Assembly: GCF_014931395.1 (NCBI RefSeq)
Contig: NZ_CP063120.1
Location: 62,001 to 126,000, forward strand
Direction of reading: 5' to 3'
Length of the DNA stretch: 64,000 nt
Origin: Haemophilus parainfluenzae
Lineage (GTDB): Bacteria > Pseudomonadota > Gammaproteobacteria > Enterobacterales > Pasteurellaceae
Shown here: one piece after another, positions 40,720 through 51,379 of the stretch
Numbering within the stretch: position 1 is the first letter of the stretch
How the letters are laid out: each line of letters begins with the position of its first letter
Notes under the pieces: generated by a model
What the model saw: the letters and a program-made list of their open reading frames with translations, nothing else
Databases searched by the model: none
What the model was told of the DNA's origin: nothing
Translations under genes and position numbers: made by a program

Positions 40720-41232
40720 ATGCAAATCCTTGAAACTCAGCAATTTGCCACTTGGAATGAACCGATTGATATGCTTTACGCCTGTCATAGCAAAGTGAAA
40801 CGCTTTTGTAAGCAGCTCACCATTCTTCCAGGCTATTTAGAAAAGAATGGCGTGAATCAAGCTGTATTAAATGATGTGAAAACCATTTTGCAGTATTTTA
40901 ATCATGCGGCGCCCCTTCATCATGAGGATGAAGAAAAAGACTTCTTCCCCGCTTTAATTGAAAAAGCGCCTCAAGCAAAAGAATCGGTGGATGAATTAGA
41001 ACGCCAACATGTTACTTTACATGAAAATTGGGCAAAGCTTTCGGAGCAGCTAGAAGAATTAATTGCTGAGAAACGCACTGATGTAGATGAAAGGCTGATT
41101 ACGCTATTTGTGGCGAGCTATGATAGACACATTGCCCTTGAAGAGCCGCTATTTGAGCTTGGTAAGCAACATTTATCAGCAGAACAACTCACTGCTATGG
41201 GCAAAATTATGTTTGCGCGTCGCCAAGCTTAA
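40720..41232 (+). CDS. Hemerythrin-like domain protein
   Basis: A 170-residue all-helical protein with a hemerythrin-like pattern of iron ligands: His23, His62, His67/68 with Glu71/72 (HHEDEEKDFF), His97 and His101 (RQHVTLHE), and His137 with Glu141 (DRHIALEE). Such proteins bind a di-iron centre and sense or store oxygen or nitric oxide, or help repair iron-sulfur clusters. I chose ATG 40720 with AAAGGAAACC upstream. It is three bases before a TusA-like gene, so the pair is an operon, lying between tgt and yajC. Confidence 0.8.
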   Translation: MQILETQQFATWNEPIDMLYACHSKVKRFCKQLTILPGYLEKNGVNQAVLNDVKTILQYFNHAAPLHHEDEEKDFFPALIEKAPQAKESVDELERQHVTLHENWAKLSEQLEELIAEKRTDVDERLITLFVASYDRHIALEEPLFELGKQHLSAEQLTAMGKIMFARRQA

Positions 41233-41235
41233 TCC

Positions 41236-41463
41236 ATGAAATATCAATTAGATTTAACCGCACTTTCCTGCCCGATTCCGCTTTTAACGGCGAAGAAGGC
41301 TTTGGCAAATTTAGCGCCGAATGATGAATTAGTTTTGCAATTAAATCGTCAAAGTGCGGTGGAAAATTTTGTTGTTTTTTGTGAAGAAAATCAATGTGAA
41401 TTAGTAGATCAACATTGGCTTTCTGAGCAAATCTTCGAAGTTTGCTTGAAAAAAATCAATTAA
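41236..41463 (+). CDS. TusA-like sulfur-carrier family protein
   Basis: A 75-residue protein of the TusA/SirA fold. The key motif CPIP with the sulfur-carrying cysteine (Cys12) lies near the N-terminus, followed by the typical AKKAL helix. Relatives pass persulfide sulfur in tRNA thiolation or other sulfur routes; which one is not clear, since this is probably not the housekeeping TusA. It is co-transcribed with the hemerythrin-like gene, suggesting a shared redox or sulfur role. Confidence 0.8.
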   Translation: MKYQLDLTALSCPIPLLTAKKALANLAPNDELVLQLNRQSAVENFVVFCEENQCELVDQHWLSEQIFEVCLKKIN

Positions 41464-41565
41464 TCCAAAAATTCTAGGTGTTATTGCCTTCATCGGCTTT
41501 TACTGAATGCCGTTTTATGGTATTTTACGCACACTTTTAACTTTTCATTTTATAAGGAAAACACA

Positions 41566-41856
41566 ATGGAAGCACAAAGCCCAATGTCCACGTTATTTAT
41601 TTTCGTGATCTTCGGTTTAATTTTTTATTTTATGATTTACCGTCCACAAGCGAAACGTAACAAAGAACACAAAAAATTAATGTCTGAATTAGCGAAAGGC
41701 ACTGAAGTATTAACCGCTGGTGGTTTGATTGGTAAAATCACCAAAGTAACCGAAGGTGCTGAAATTGTTATCGCTTTAAACGATACCACTGAAATCACGA
41801 TTAACCGTAACTACATCGTTTCAGTATTACCGAAAGGTTCTGTAAAATCTCTCTAA
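41566..41856 (+). CDS. yajC: Sec translocon accessory protein YajC
   Basis: YajC (96 residues) joins SecD and SecF at the SecYEG channel. One membrane segment (about 8-26, LFIFVIFGLIFYFMIYRPQ) with the conserved RPQ.KR motif right after it, then a small beta domain with LTAGGLIGKI. RBS AAGGAAAAC. secD starts 24 bases after its stop. Length is normal. Confidence 0.96.
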   Translation: MEAQSPMSTLFIFVIFGLIFYFMIYRPQAKRNKEHKKLMSELAKGTEVLTAGGLIGKITKVTEGAEIVIALNDTTEITINRNYIVSVLPKGSVKSL

Positions 41857-41879
41857 TTTAAATTCCTAAAGGGAAAACT

Positions 41880-43730
41880 ATGTTAAATCGTTACCCATTA
41901 TGGAAGAATCTAATGGTGATCCTTGTGGTCGCCATTGGTGCTTTATACTCTCTTCCAAATATCTATGGTGAAGATCCAGCGGTGCAAATTTCCGGTACTC
42001 GCGGACAACAAGCAGACACCACCGCATTAACTGAAGTACAAAATGTACTGAAAGAAAATAACCTTCCAACCAAATCTATCGTTCTTGAAAATGGCTCTAT
42101 TCTTGCCCGTTTCAACAACACAGATGACCAACTTCTTGCCAAAGATAAAATTGCAGAAAAACTTGGCACTAACTACACCACCGCATTAAACCTTGCACCA
42201 GCAACACCAGCTTGGTTAAGCAGCATTGGTGCAAATCCAATGAAATGGGGTTTAGACTTACGTGGTGGGGTACGTTTCTTGATGGAAGTGGACATGAATT
42301 CTGCTTTAGCTAAACGTCAAGAACAGTTACAAGACACATTACGCAGCGAATTACGTAAAGAAAAAATTCAATTTACCGCAATTAAAAACGGTGACAAATT
42401 TGGTACCACAGTCACGTTAGAAAACGCTGACCAAATGTCAAAAGCAGCGCGTATTATTCGCCAGTTACACCCAACATTAGACGTGTCTGATATTGGTGAT
42501 AACACTTTAAACCTTGCGCTTTCTGAAGCATCATTAACTGAATCACGTAACTTAGCGATCGAGCAAAACTTAACGATTTTACGTAAACGTGTTGCTGAAT
42601 TAGGCGTAGCTGAAGCGGTTATCCAACGTCAAGGTGCAGAACGTATCGTTATCGAATTACCGGGCGTTCAAGATACGGCTCGTGCAAAAGAAATCTTAGG
42701 GGCAACTGCAACACTTGAATTCCGTATTGTGAATTCATTAGTAAATCCTGAATCAGCTGCTCGTGGTATGTTGCCTTCTGATACAGAAATCAAATATGAC
42801 CGTCAAGGTCGACCTGTTGCGCTTTACAAACGTGCGGTATTGGGTGGTGAACACATCATCAACTCAAGTTCTGGTTTAGACCAAAACACCAGTACGCCAC
42901 AAGTAAGTGTAACCTTGGATAGTGAAGGCGGCGAAATCATGTCGCAAACTACCAAGAAATACTATAAAAAACCAATGGCAACCTTGTATGTAGAATACAA
43001 AGACAACGGTAAAAAAGACGAAAATGGCAAAACCATTTTAGAGAAAAGTGAAGAAGTGATTAACGTTGCTACCATTCAAGGTCGCTTCAGTTCTAACTTC
43101 CAAATTACGGGTGTAAGCAGTTCTGCAGAAGCACAAAACCTTTCTATGTTATTAAAATCAGGTGCATTAATTGCGCCAGTGCAAATTGTAGAAGAGCGTA
43201 CAATCGGTCCTTCTCTTGGTGCACAAAACGTAGAACAAGGTATTGATGCAAGCTTCTGGGGCTTAATTGCAGTCATTGTCTTCATGCTGGTTTACTATAA
43301 AGTCTTTGGTATTATCGCAAGCTTTGCCTTGGTGATTAATATCGTTTTATTAGTCGGTTTGATGTCTATCCTACCTGGTGCAACACTCACCATGCCGGGG
43401 ATTGCGGGTATCGTATTAACCCTGGGGATGTCGGTGGATGCCAACGTACTTATTTTTGAGCGTATCAAAGAAGAAATTCGTAATGGTCGTCCAATCCAGC
43501 AAGCCATTAACGAAGGTTATAACGGTGCATTCACCTCTATCTTCGATGCAAACTTAACCACAATTTTAACGGCAATCATTCTTTATGCTGTGGGTACCGG
43601 CCCAATTCAAGGCTTTGCAGTAACCCTTGCATTAGGTGTGGCAATTTCAATGTTTACAGCAATTACCGGAACACGTGCTATCGTGAACTTCCTATACGGC
43701 GGTAAACGTCTTGAAAAATTATCAATTTAG
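41880..43730 (+). CDS. secD: Protein translocase subunit SecD
   Basis: SecD (616 residues) uses proton flow to finish export of preproteins on the periplasmic side. First membrane segment (about 10-28), large periplasmic P1 domain with GLDLRGGVRFLMEVD at its beginning, then five clustered membrane segments in the C-terminal quarter with GIVLTLGMSVDANVLIFERI. Between yajC and secF in one operon, 10 bases before secF. Confidence 0.98.
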   Translation: MLNRYPLWKNLMVILVVAIGALYSLPNIYGEDPAVQISGTRGQQADTTALTEVQNVLKENNLPTKSIVLENGSILARFNNTDDQLLAKDKIAEKLGTNYTTALNLAPATPAWLSSIGANPMKWGLDLRGGVRFLMEVDMNSALAKRQEQLQDTLRSELRKEKIQFTAIKNGDKFGTTVTLENADQMSKAARIIRQLHPTLDVSDIGDNTLNLALSEASLTESRNLAIEQNLTILRKRVAELGVAEAVIQRQGAERIVIELPGVQDTARAKEILGATATLEFRIVNSLVNPESAARGMLPSDTEIKYDRQGRPVALYKRAVLGGEHIINSSSGLDQNTSTPQVSVTLDSEGGEIMSQTTKKYYKKPMATLYVEYKDNGKKDENGKTILEKSEEVINVATIQGRFSSNFQITGVSSSAEAQNLSMLLKSGALIAPVQIVEERTIGPSLGAQNVEQGIDASFWGLIAVIVFMLVYYKVFGIIASFALVINIVLLVGLMSILPGATLTMPGIAGIVLTLGMSVDANVLIFERIKEEIRNGRPIQQAINEGYNGAFTSIFDANLTTILTAIILYAVGTGPIQGFAVTLALGVAISMFTAITGTRAIVNFLYGGKRLEKLSI

Positions 43731-43740
43731 GTAGGATAAG

Positions 43741-44715
43741 ATGAGATTATTTGCAAAAGATAAAAACGGACATTTTATCCGTGAAGTGAATGGGATTAAA
43801 TTGCCATTCCCTCTCACTGAATTTATGAAAGTGAGATTTGTAGGGTATGCATTTTCCGCAATTTTAATGGCGATTTCCCTCTTCTTCATTGTGACAAAAG
43901 GCTTCAACTGGGGCTTGGATTTTACCGGTGGTGTGGTATTTGATACTCACTTCTCACAACCGGCTGATTTAGAGAAAATCCGTGGCACATTAAATCAAAA
44001 CGGGATTGCAAGCCCGATTGTACAAACAACGGGTTCTGTACAAGATGTGATGATCCGCTTACCGGCTGATAATAACGATTCTGCTATTGGTGATCACGTT
44101 AAAAGCATGCTCCAAACGATTGACCCGAATATTCATATTAACAGTATCGAATTCGTCGGTCCAAACGTGGGTGAAGAACTGGCTCAAGGTGCGGTTTATG
44201 CGACCCTTGCAACCCTAGCAATGATGTTAATTTACGTGGGTTCACGTTTTGAATGGCGTTTAGGTTTTGGTGGTATTGCCTCACTTGCGCATGACGTGGT
44301 GATTACACTCGGTGTATTCTCTGCATTACAAGTCGAAATGGATTTAACCTTCGTGGCGGCGATTCTTTCCGTTGTAGGTTATTCTATCAACGATAGTATC
44401 GTGGTATTCGACCGTGTGCGTGAAAACTTCCGTAAAATTCGCCGTGTAGAAACCATCGATATTATTGATATTTCCTTAACGCAAACCTTATCGAGAACCA
44501 TCATGACATCTCTCACAACGCTTCTTGTTGTGATTGCCTTGTTCTTCTTTGGTGGTCCATCAATTCATAACTTCTCATTAGCGTTATTAATTGGTATCGG
44601 TTTTGGTACTTATTCATCAATCTTTATCGCGATTGCGATTGCTTATGATATCGGCCTACGCCGTGAACATATGATTCCACCAAAAGTGGATAAAGAAGTA
44701 GATGATTTACCTTAA
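43741..44715 (+). CDS. secF: Protein translocase subunit SecF
   Basis: SecF (324 residues) pairs with SecD. First membrane segment near 37-55, then GLDFTGGVVFDTHF in the small periplasmic domain, and the conserved VGYSINDSIVVFDRVREN of the membrane core. The start follows TAGGATAAG. The operon ends in a strong hairpin. Confidence 0.98.
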   Translation: MRLFAKDKNGHFIREVNGIKLPFPLTEFMKVRFVGYAFSAILMAISLFFIVTKGFNWGLDFTGGVVFDTHFSQPADLEKIRGTLNQNGIASPIVQTTGSVQDVMIRLPADNNDSAIGDHVKSMLQTIDPNIHINSIEFVGPNVGEELAQGAVYATLATLAMMLIYVGSRFEWRLGFGGIASLAHDVVITLGVFSALQVEMDLTFVAAILSVVGYSINDSIVVFDRVRENFRKIRRVETIDIIDISLTQTLSRTIMTSLTTLLVVIALFFFGGPSIHNFSLALLIGIGFGTYSSIFIAIAIAYDIGLRREHMIPPKVDKEVDDLP

Positions 44716-44738
44716 TCTATTAAACATCAGATAAAAAG

Positions 44739-44766
44739 AAAGCCACCATAACGGTGGCTTTTTTAT
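44739..44766 (+). terminator. Hairpin terminator after secF
   Basis: AAAGCCACC / GGTGGCTTT stem, then a T run. Ends the yajC-secD-secF operon. Confidence 0.85.
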
Positions 44767-44797
44767 TACTAAAATTATGACATTTAATGACCGCACT

Positions 44798-45837
44798 TTA
44801 GTCGTTTACATCTCCTAATAAAGCGGCATATTTCTTCGTTGATTCAGAGCTTTCCAAAGTGATTTTAAACGCCATTGTCAGCGGCACTGAAAGTAACATA
44901 CCGACTGTACCGAGCAACCATCCCCAGAAAAGCAACGAAAAGAATACGACCAAGGTAGAAAGCCCTAAGGTTTTACCCATCATTTTCGGTTCAATAATAT
45001 TACCGATCACAATATTTAATGCAATAATACCGACGGTTACGCCCATGCCTACACCAAATCCATTCAGCAATAATGCTTGAACAACAATCGGCACGGCTGC
45101 AATAATCGAACCGATATTCGGAATGTAATTTAATAAGAAGCTTAAGGTTGCCCATAAAATCGCATATTGGACATCCATTACATCCAATAAAATCCACGTC
45201 GAGACGCCGGTAAGCAAACTAATCACCGTTTTCACACCAAGATAACTAATCACACCATCTAAAATACGATCGATGTGATGTTCTTCCGCGACAACATCAT
45301 GTTCATTATCACTTAAAACTAAAGCAAGTTTATGCTTCATGGTTGGCGCTTCAAGCAGCATAAAAATCACCGCTAAGATCAACACAAAAGCATTCGTCAC
45401 CACGCCAGAAAAGTTTAATAATAAACGGCTCACAAAGTTCATGATCACACTTGGATCAAAATGCTCCATAATGGCTTCGCGAGAAATCACAATCGGCAAT
45501 TTTAGTTTTTGAGCTAACGCCATGAGGTCATTTATACGCTCCGAAAGCAGCACTTTATATTGAGGAATCGAGCGTGTAAATTCTTGCACACTGCTATTAA
45601 TTAATCCCGCCAAGAAAAAGAATACAATTAAAATTAAGATAAACAGCAAGGCAATAGCAATACCATGCGGCACTTTGCGTTGCGTCATCGCTTTAATCAC
45701 TGGCGAACAAATAATAGCGATGAATAATGCCAATAAAAAAGGCACCACAATTTCTGCTGCCAGTTTAATTCCCGCAAACACAATCACTAAAGCCGCCATA
45801 GCGACTATAGTGCGATTAAAATTTACGTTTTTTTCCA

Positions 45838-45838
<1 letters not shown>
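44798..45838 (-). CDS. AI-2E family (PerM-like) membrane transporter
   Basis: A 346-residue protein with seven to eight membrane segments and the AI-2E/UPF0118 pattern: LLALFIAIICSPV in the first third and the C-terminal block NYIPNIGSIIAAVPIV, followed by GNIIEPKMMGKTLGLS. Family members are linked to autoinducer export or ion exchange; the substrate here is unknown. The start codon is GTG at 45838, overlapping the glnB stop by one base (TAGTG), so it is translationally coupled to glnB. Confidence 0.88.
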
Positions 45839-46771
<933 letters not shown>

Positions 46772-46840
46772 TTTCTTTCCTCATTTTTATATGCAATAAA
46801 CAGGATCATTCTACCCTATTTTCTCTTTTACCAAAGCATA

Positions 46841-46874
46841 AAAAAGCCATTTAGCTTTCACTAAATGGCTTTTT
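46841..46874. terminator. Hairpin terminator after clpB
   Basis: AAAAAGCCATTTAG / CTAAATGGCTTTTT, a perfect 14-base stem with a 6-base loop, T-rich on both sides. It lies 10 bases past the clpB stop. Confidence 0.85.
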
Positions 46875-46884
46875 ATTTTACACA

Positions 46885-49455
46885 TTATTGTCTGGCTTGA
46901 ACTTTGCCATCTACATAATCGATTGTGACTACTTTGCCTGGTAATAATTGACCAGATAGAACTTGTTGTGCCAAGCTGTTTTCGATCTCTTGTTGGATTG
47001 CACGTTTTAATGGACGCGCCCCATAAATTGGGTCGTAACCGACTTCACCAATGAAATCTAATAACGCTTCAGTAAACACTAATTCGTAACCACGAGTTTC
47101 CATACGTTTTGCTAAGCGTTCTAATTGAATACTTGCAATTGCACGGATATTTTCTTTATCAAGTGGATGGAATACCACAGTTTCGTCAATACGGTTGATA
47201 AATTCCGGACGGAAATGTTGGCTCACCACTGACATCACTAAGGCTTTCATTTCGCCATAGCTTTCGTTTTTGCTACCTTGGATTAAATCAGAGCCCAAGT
47301 TAGAGGTCATAATCACCACGGTGTTACGGAAGTCCACAGTACGACCTTGACCATCAGTTAAACGGCCATCATCCAACACTTGTAATAAGATGTTGAATAC
47401 ATCCGCATGTGCTTTTTCCACTTCATCCAACAAAATTACCGAATATGGACGACGACGTACCGCTTCAGTTAAATAACCACCTTCTTCATAACCTACGTAG
47501 CCTGGAGGCGCCCCCACTAAACGAGATACGCTGTGTTTTTCCATAAACTCTGACATATCAATACGTACCATCGCATCTTCGCTGTCAAAGAGGAATTTCG
47601 CCAATGTTTTGCAAAGCTCAGTTTTACCCACACCAGTTGGCCCTAAGAATAAGAAAGAACCAATTGGGCGGTTAGGATCTGAAAGCCCTGCACGGCTACG
47701 ACGAATTGCATTCGCGACAGCATCAACAGCTTCTTCCTGACCGATTACACGTTTGTGCAATTCTTCTTCCATGCGTAAGAGTTTTTCTTTCTCACCTTCC
47801 ATCATTTTAGAAACTGGAATGCCGGTTGCTTTAGAAAGTACTTCCGCAATTTCTTCATCCGTCACACGATAGCGTAATAGGCTCATTTCTTTGCCTTCAC
47901 CGGTTTCAGCGGCTGCAAGTTGTTTTTCCAATTCAGGAATACGACCGTATTGAAGCTCAGACATTTTACTTAAATCGCCAGCACGACGCGCTTGTTCCAT
48001 TTCAGTTTTCGCCGCATCTAACGCTTGTTTGATGTGTTGAGAACCTGAAAGTGCTGCTTTTTCTGACTTCCAGACTTCTTCAAGCTCAGCATATTCACGT
48101 TCTTTTTCAGAAAGTTCTTTTTCTAACATGTCTAAACGTTTACGGCTTGCTTCGTCTTCTTCTTTTTGTAATGCCTGTTGTTCCAATTTTAATTGGATGA
48201 TACGGCGTTCAAGACGATCGAGTGGCTCTGGTTTAGAGTCAATTTCCATACGGATGCTAGAAGCGGCCTCATCAATTAAGTCGATGGCTTTATCCGGCAA
48301 TTGACGATCGGAAATATAACGATGCGAAAGTGTTGCTGCTGCCACGATTGCCGGGTCAGTAATATCTACATGGTGATGGATCTCATAGCGCTCTTTCAAA
48401 CCACGTAAGATAGCAATGGTATCTTCTACACTTGGTTCATCTACAAAGACTTTTTGGAAACGACGTTCAAGCGCCGCATCTTTCTCGATATATTGACGAT
48501 ATTCGTCTAATGTGGTCGCACCCACACAGTGTAATTCACCACGAGCTAAACTTGGTTTTAATAAGTTACCTGCATCCATCGCACCGTCAGTTTTACCTGC
48601 TCCAACCATGGTATGAATTTCATCAATAAAGAGGATCACGCGACCTTCTTCTTTTGCAAGTTCATTTAATACCGCTTTTAAACGTTCTTCAAATTCACCA
48701 CGATATTTTGCACCTGCAATCAAGGCGCCCATATCTAAAGAAAGTACACGTTTGTTTTTTAAGCCTTCAGGCACTTCACCATTAACAATACGTTGTGCCA
48801 AACCTTCCACAATAGCGGTTTTACCTACACCAGGCTCACCGATTAGTACTGGGTTATTTTTGGTACGACGTTGCAATACTTGAATGGCTCGACGAATTTC
48901 TTCATCACGACCAATAACCGGGTCGAGTTTGCCACTTTCAGCACGAGCTGTTAAATCAATCGTATATTTTTCAAGAGCTTGTCTACTTTCTTCTGCATTT
49001 TGATCGTTCACGCTTTGTCCTCCGCGAATATGTTGAATCGCTTGTAAAATTTGTTCTTTTTTCACACCACATTTTTTCAAAATGTCATTTAATGCGCCAC
49101 GCTCTTCAAGCGCTGCTAATAAGAACAATTCACTGGAAATAAATTTATCTTGTTTTTGTTGTGCTAATTTGTCACATAAATTCAATAAGTTAAGTAATTG
49201 ACGAGAAATTTGCACGTCTCCGCCATTACCTGACACTTGTGGCAATTTATTCAATTCTGCGGTTAATTCATTACGTAATAACGCGACATTCACGCCACTT
49301 GCTGTCAAAATCGGTGCAATTGAACCGTCTTGTTGATTTAAAAGTGCGGCCAATAAATGCACTGGTTCGATAAACTGATTATCTTTACCAAGCGCTAATG
49401 ACTGCGCTTCACTGAGTGCTTGTTGGAATTTAGTGGTAAATTTTTCAATATTCAT
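46885..49455 (-). CDS. clpB: Disaggregase chaperone ClpB
   Basis: ClpB (856 residues) is a hexameric AAA+ machine that pulls proteins out of aggregates together with DnaK. N-terminal Clp_N domain (1-145), first ATPase with GEPGVGKT and [10 protein letters not shown], the long coiled-coil middle domain (about 410-530) typical of ClpB, and the second ATPase with GPTGVGKTE and sensor GYVGYEEGG. Start ATG after AGGAGAAG. A sigma-32-like promoter lies upstream, fitting heat-shock control. Confidence 0.98.
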   Translation of the reverse strand: MNIEKFTTKFQQALSEAQSLALGKDNQFIEPVHLLAALLNQQDGSIAPILTASGVNVALLRNELTAELNKLPQVSGNGGDVQISRQLLNLLNLCDKLAQQKQDKFISSELFLLAALEERGALNDILKKCGVKKEQILQAIQHIRGGQSVNDQNAEESRQALEKYTIDLTARAESGKLDPVIGRDEEIRRAIQVLQRRTKNNPVLIGEPGVGKTAIVEGLAQRIVNGEVPEGLKNKRVLSLDMGALIAGAKYRGEFEERLKAVLNELAKEEGRVILFIDEIHTMVGAGKTDGAMDAGNLLKPSLARGELHCVGATTLDEYRQYIEKDAALERRFQKVFVDEPSVEDTIAILRGLKERYEIHHHVDITDPAIVAAATLSHRYISDRQLPDKAIDLIDEAASSIRMEIDSKPEPLDRLERRIIQLKLEQQALQKEEDEASRKRLDMLEKELSEKEREYAELEEVWKSEKAALSGSQHIKQALDAAKTEMEQARRAGDLSKMSELQYGRIPELEKQLAAAETGEGKEMSLLRYRVTDEEIAEVLSKATGIPVSKMMEGEKEKLLRMEEELHKRVIGQEEAVDAVANAIRRSRAGLSDPNRPIGSFLFLGPTGVGKTELCKTLAKFLFDSEDAMVRIDMSEFMEKHSVSRLVGAPPGYVGYEEGGYLTEAVRRRPYSVILLDEVEKAHADVFNILLQVLDDGRLTDGQGRTVDFRNTVVIMTSNLGSDLIQGSKNESYGEMKALVMSVVSQHFRPEFINRIDETVVFHPLDKENIRAIASIQLERLAKRMETRGYELVFTEALLDFIGEVGYDPIYGARPLKRAIQQEIENSLAQQVLSGQLLPGKVVTIDYVDGKVQARQ

Positions 49456-49507
49456 ATCTTATCTTCTCCTGCATAAAATTGTTGGGGTCATCCCCTTTAT
49501 GAGTAAT

Positions 49508-49536
49508 TAAATAAGACCCTTTTTTGGTATTTCAAG
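49508..49536 (-). promoter_or_regulatory. Sigma-32 (heat-shock) promoter of clpB
   Basis: On the minus strand CTTGAAA (49536-49530) is a perfect -35 for RpoH. After 14 bases comes CTTATTTA (49515-49508), close to the CCCCATNTA -10. The leader down to clpB then contains a small GGGGA-TGA-CCCC hairpin. Confidence 0.65.
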
Positions 49537-49590
49537 AGAAAAAATCAACTATTTTTAATTTTTTCTATCAAACTTTACTTCTTGATAGGT

Positions 49591-50163
49591 TTAAGCAACT
49601 AAGATTTGATGAAGTGGCACGTCCCACACTTCTGTTGGAAGCTGTTCGACTTGCTGACATTGATGGGCTAATCCCACGGGGATAAAAGGAGACTTCTGCC
49701 AATGTTGTAAGGTGCGATCATAAAAACCACCGCCCATGCCAAGGCGATTCCCTTGTCTATCAAACGCGACGAGTGGTGTAAAAAGAATATCTAATTCATC
49801 CAAAGGCAATACATTTTGCACATTGAGTTTAGGTTCCCAAATGCCAAATTTATTTTTCAGCATCGGAGTATCAGGCAAATAACGTAAAAACAAAAGGTGA
49901 TTCGGATTGAAAGGATGCAAGACGGGCAAATAAACCTGTTTACCTTGCGCCCAAAGAATTTTGATGAGTTTATCCGTGGAGATTTCTCCATCAAAGGAAA
50001 TATACAAGGCAATATGCTGCGCATTTCGTTCTTCAATTAATGCGAGAGCTTGTTGAGTGATGGAGTCTTCCGCCTGTTGCTGCTGAAGTGCGGTCAAATT
50101 TGCTCGTGTTTTACGAATTTGCTGACGAAGCTGATTGCGAAGCGTTTGCTGTGTTGATTTCAT
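49591..50163 (-). CDS. ygfA: 5-formyltetrahydrofolate cyclo-ligase (YgfA)
   Basis: An enzyme of 190 residues that converts 5-formyl-THF to 5,10-methenyl-THF using ATP; in E. coli it is linked to persistence. The C-terminal nucleotide loop GNRLGMGGGFYDR is diagnostic. I chose ATG 50163; the frame extends upstream into the 6S RNA gene, which is not translated. Its position directly downstream of 6S RNA is the conserved gamma-proteobacterial arrangement, so both are probably on one primary transcript. Confidence 0.93.
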   Translation of the reverse strand: MKSTQQTLRNQLRQQIRKTRANLTALQQQQAEDSITQQALALIEERNAQHIALYISFDGEISTDKLIKILWAQGKQVYLPVLHPFNPNHLLFLRYLPDTPMLKNKFGIWEPKLNVQNVLPLDELDILFTPLVAFDRQGNRLGMGGGFYDRTLQHWQKSPFIPVGLAHQCQQVEQLPTEVWDVPLHQILVA

Positions 50164-50189
50164 TCGATTGGAAAGAATGGATTTAAGAG

Positions 50190-50388
50190 AAAGGTCCCAG
50201 AGTGCCGCTACGAGTAGTAGTCCTTGAACCCGACGGTCCAAGGAAACCGGTAAGGCCATTTTTAGGTTTCTTTAGTCCAATGACAAAGTCAAAGGTCAAG
50301 CCTACACACCAATGGCGGGAAACCGATTTATAAAGTTCTAAGTATCGGCTCAGGGACATAACCCATCCACGAACACCCCAGGAAATCT
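50190..50388 (-). ncRNA. ssrS: 6S RNA
   Basis: On the minus strand this stretch has the conserved 5' arm element GTCCCTGAGCCGATA, also found in E. coli 6S RNA, and near the 3' side the element GGGTTCAAGG. The ends (CCTGGGGTGTTC and GGCACTCTGGGACC) can pair to close the long open-bubble rod that mimics a promoter and holds sigma-70 RNA polymerase in stationary phase. It is directly upstream of ygfA, as in relatives. Exact ends are estimated to within about 10 bases. Confidence 0.9.
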
Positions 50389-50478
50389 TTTAAATTTATA
50401 CTAGCTCAATTTGATTGGTTTGACTAGCCTTTATTTGAATAATTTTGCTTATTTAAGCACGTCCCACAAGGGACGGGA

Positions 50479-51270
50479 TTATTTTTTAACCGGTTGAATT
50501 AAATCAGACTCTTCCGGTTTTTTCACGTCCGCAAATTGTTTATCTTTATTCGCATCGATGACTTGTTGAGTTTGACTTGCTAATTGTTGTAAACCCATTT
50601 TTTCATAGGCTTCTTTCATTAAGAATAAGCCTTCGTAAGTCGCTTTAGCATCTGGATATTGTTGTAACATACCCACTACACGGTTTGCTACCGCTACCCA
50701 TGCATCACGTTTTGCATAGAATTTTGCAATTTCTAATTCATGACGAGCTAATGAATCTTTGATGTATGCCATACGTGCTACTGCATCTTGTGAATATGGG
50801 CTATTTGGGAACGCACGCACTAAGCTTTGGAAGTTTGAAAACGCTGTTTTCATTGAAGTTGTTTCACGCGTTGCACGATCGATACCAAAGAAATCTTGAA
50901 TCATGTTATCGGCCGTTGCTAAGTTTGTTAAACCCGCCATATACACTGCATAGTCACGGTTTGGACTTTGTGGGAATTGGTGTAAATAGTTATCTACAGT
51001 GACCAACGTTGCGGTGTAATCTTGTGTTTTATAGTTTGCATAAATTAAATCAAGCATCGCTTGCTCTTGGTAAGTACTACCAGGGAAGCGCTCTGTTGCC
51101 GCTTTTAAATAACGAATCGAGTCAGAATAGCTCCCTTCTTGCAATGCTGCCGCCCCTTTTGCATAAAGATCATCAACAGAAGCCTGTTCCACTTCTTTAT
51201 TACCACTGCTACAAGCTGCAATCGCGAATGAGGTCAATGCAATAAGTGCAAGAGATTTTATTTTACGCAT
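50479..51270 (-). CDS. bamD: Outer-membrane assembly lipoprotein BamD
   Basis: BamD (ComL, 263 residues) is the essential lipoprotein of the BAM complex that inserts outer-membrane beta-barrels. Signal peptide with lipobox IAAC (acylated cysteine near residue 20), then five TPR-like repeats, e.g. AAALQEGSYSDSIRYLKAAT. I chose ATG 51270, which starts the signal peptide and follows TTAAGGAAAAAAG. It is divergent from rluD, the conserved arrangement in gamma-proteobacteria. It would assemble the autotransporter barrel encoded at 18669. Confidence 0.97.
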   Translation of the reverse strand: MRKIKSLALIALTSFAIAACSSGNKEVEQASVDDLYAKGAAALQEGSYSDSIRYLKAATERFPGSTYQEQAMLDLIYANYKTQDYTATLVTVDNYLHQFPQSPNRDYAVYMAGLTNLATADNMIQDFFGIDRATRETTSMKTAFSNFQSLVRAFPNSPYSQDAVARMAYIKDSLARHELEIAKFYAKRDAWVAVANRVVGMLQQYPDAKATYEGLFLMKEAYEKMGLQQLASQTQQVIDANKDKQFADVKKPEESDLIQPVKK

Positions 51271-51379
51271 TCTTTTTTCCTTAATTTTTACGAAAATCAA
51301 TAAATAAGTTACAATTAACGAATATTGTATAGAACATTACACAATAAGCCAACTTTTTAAATTTTTAGATGGATTTTTT

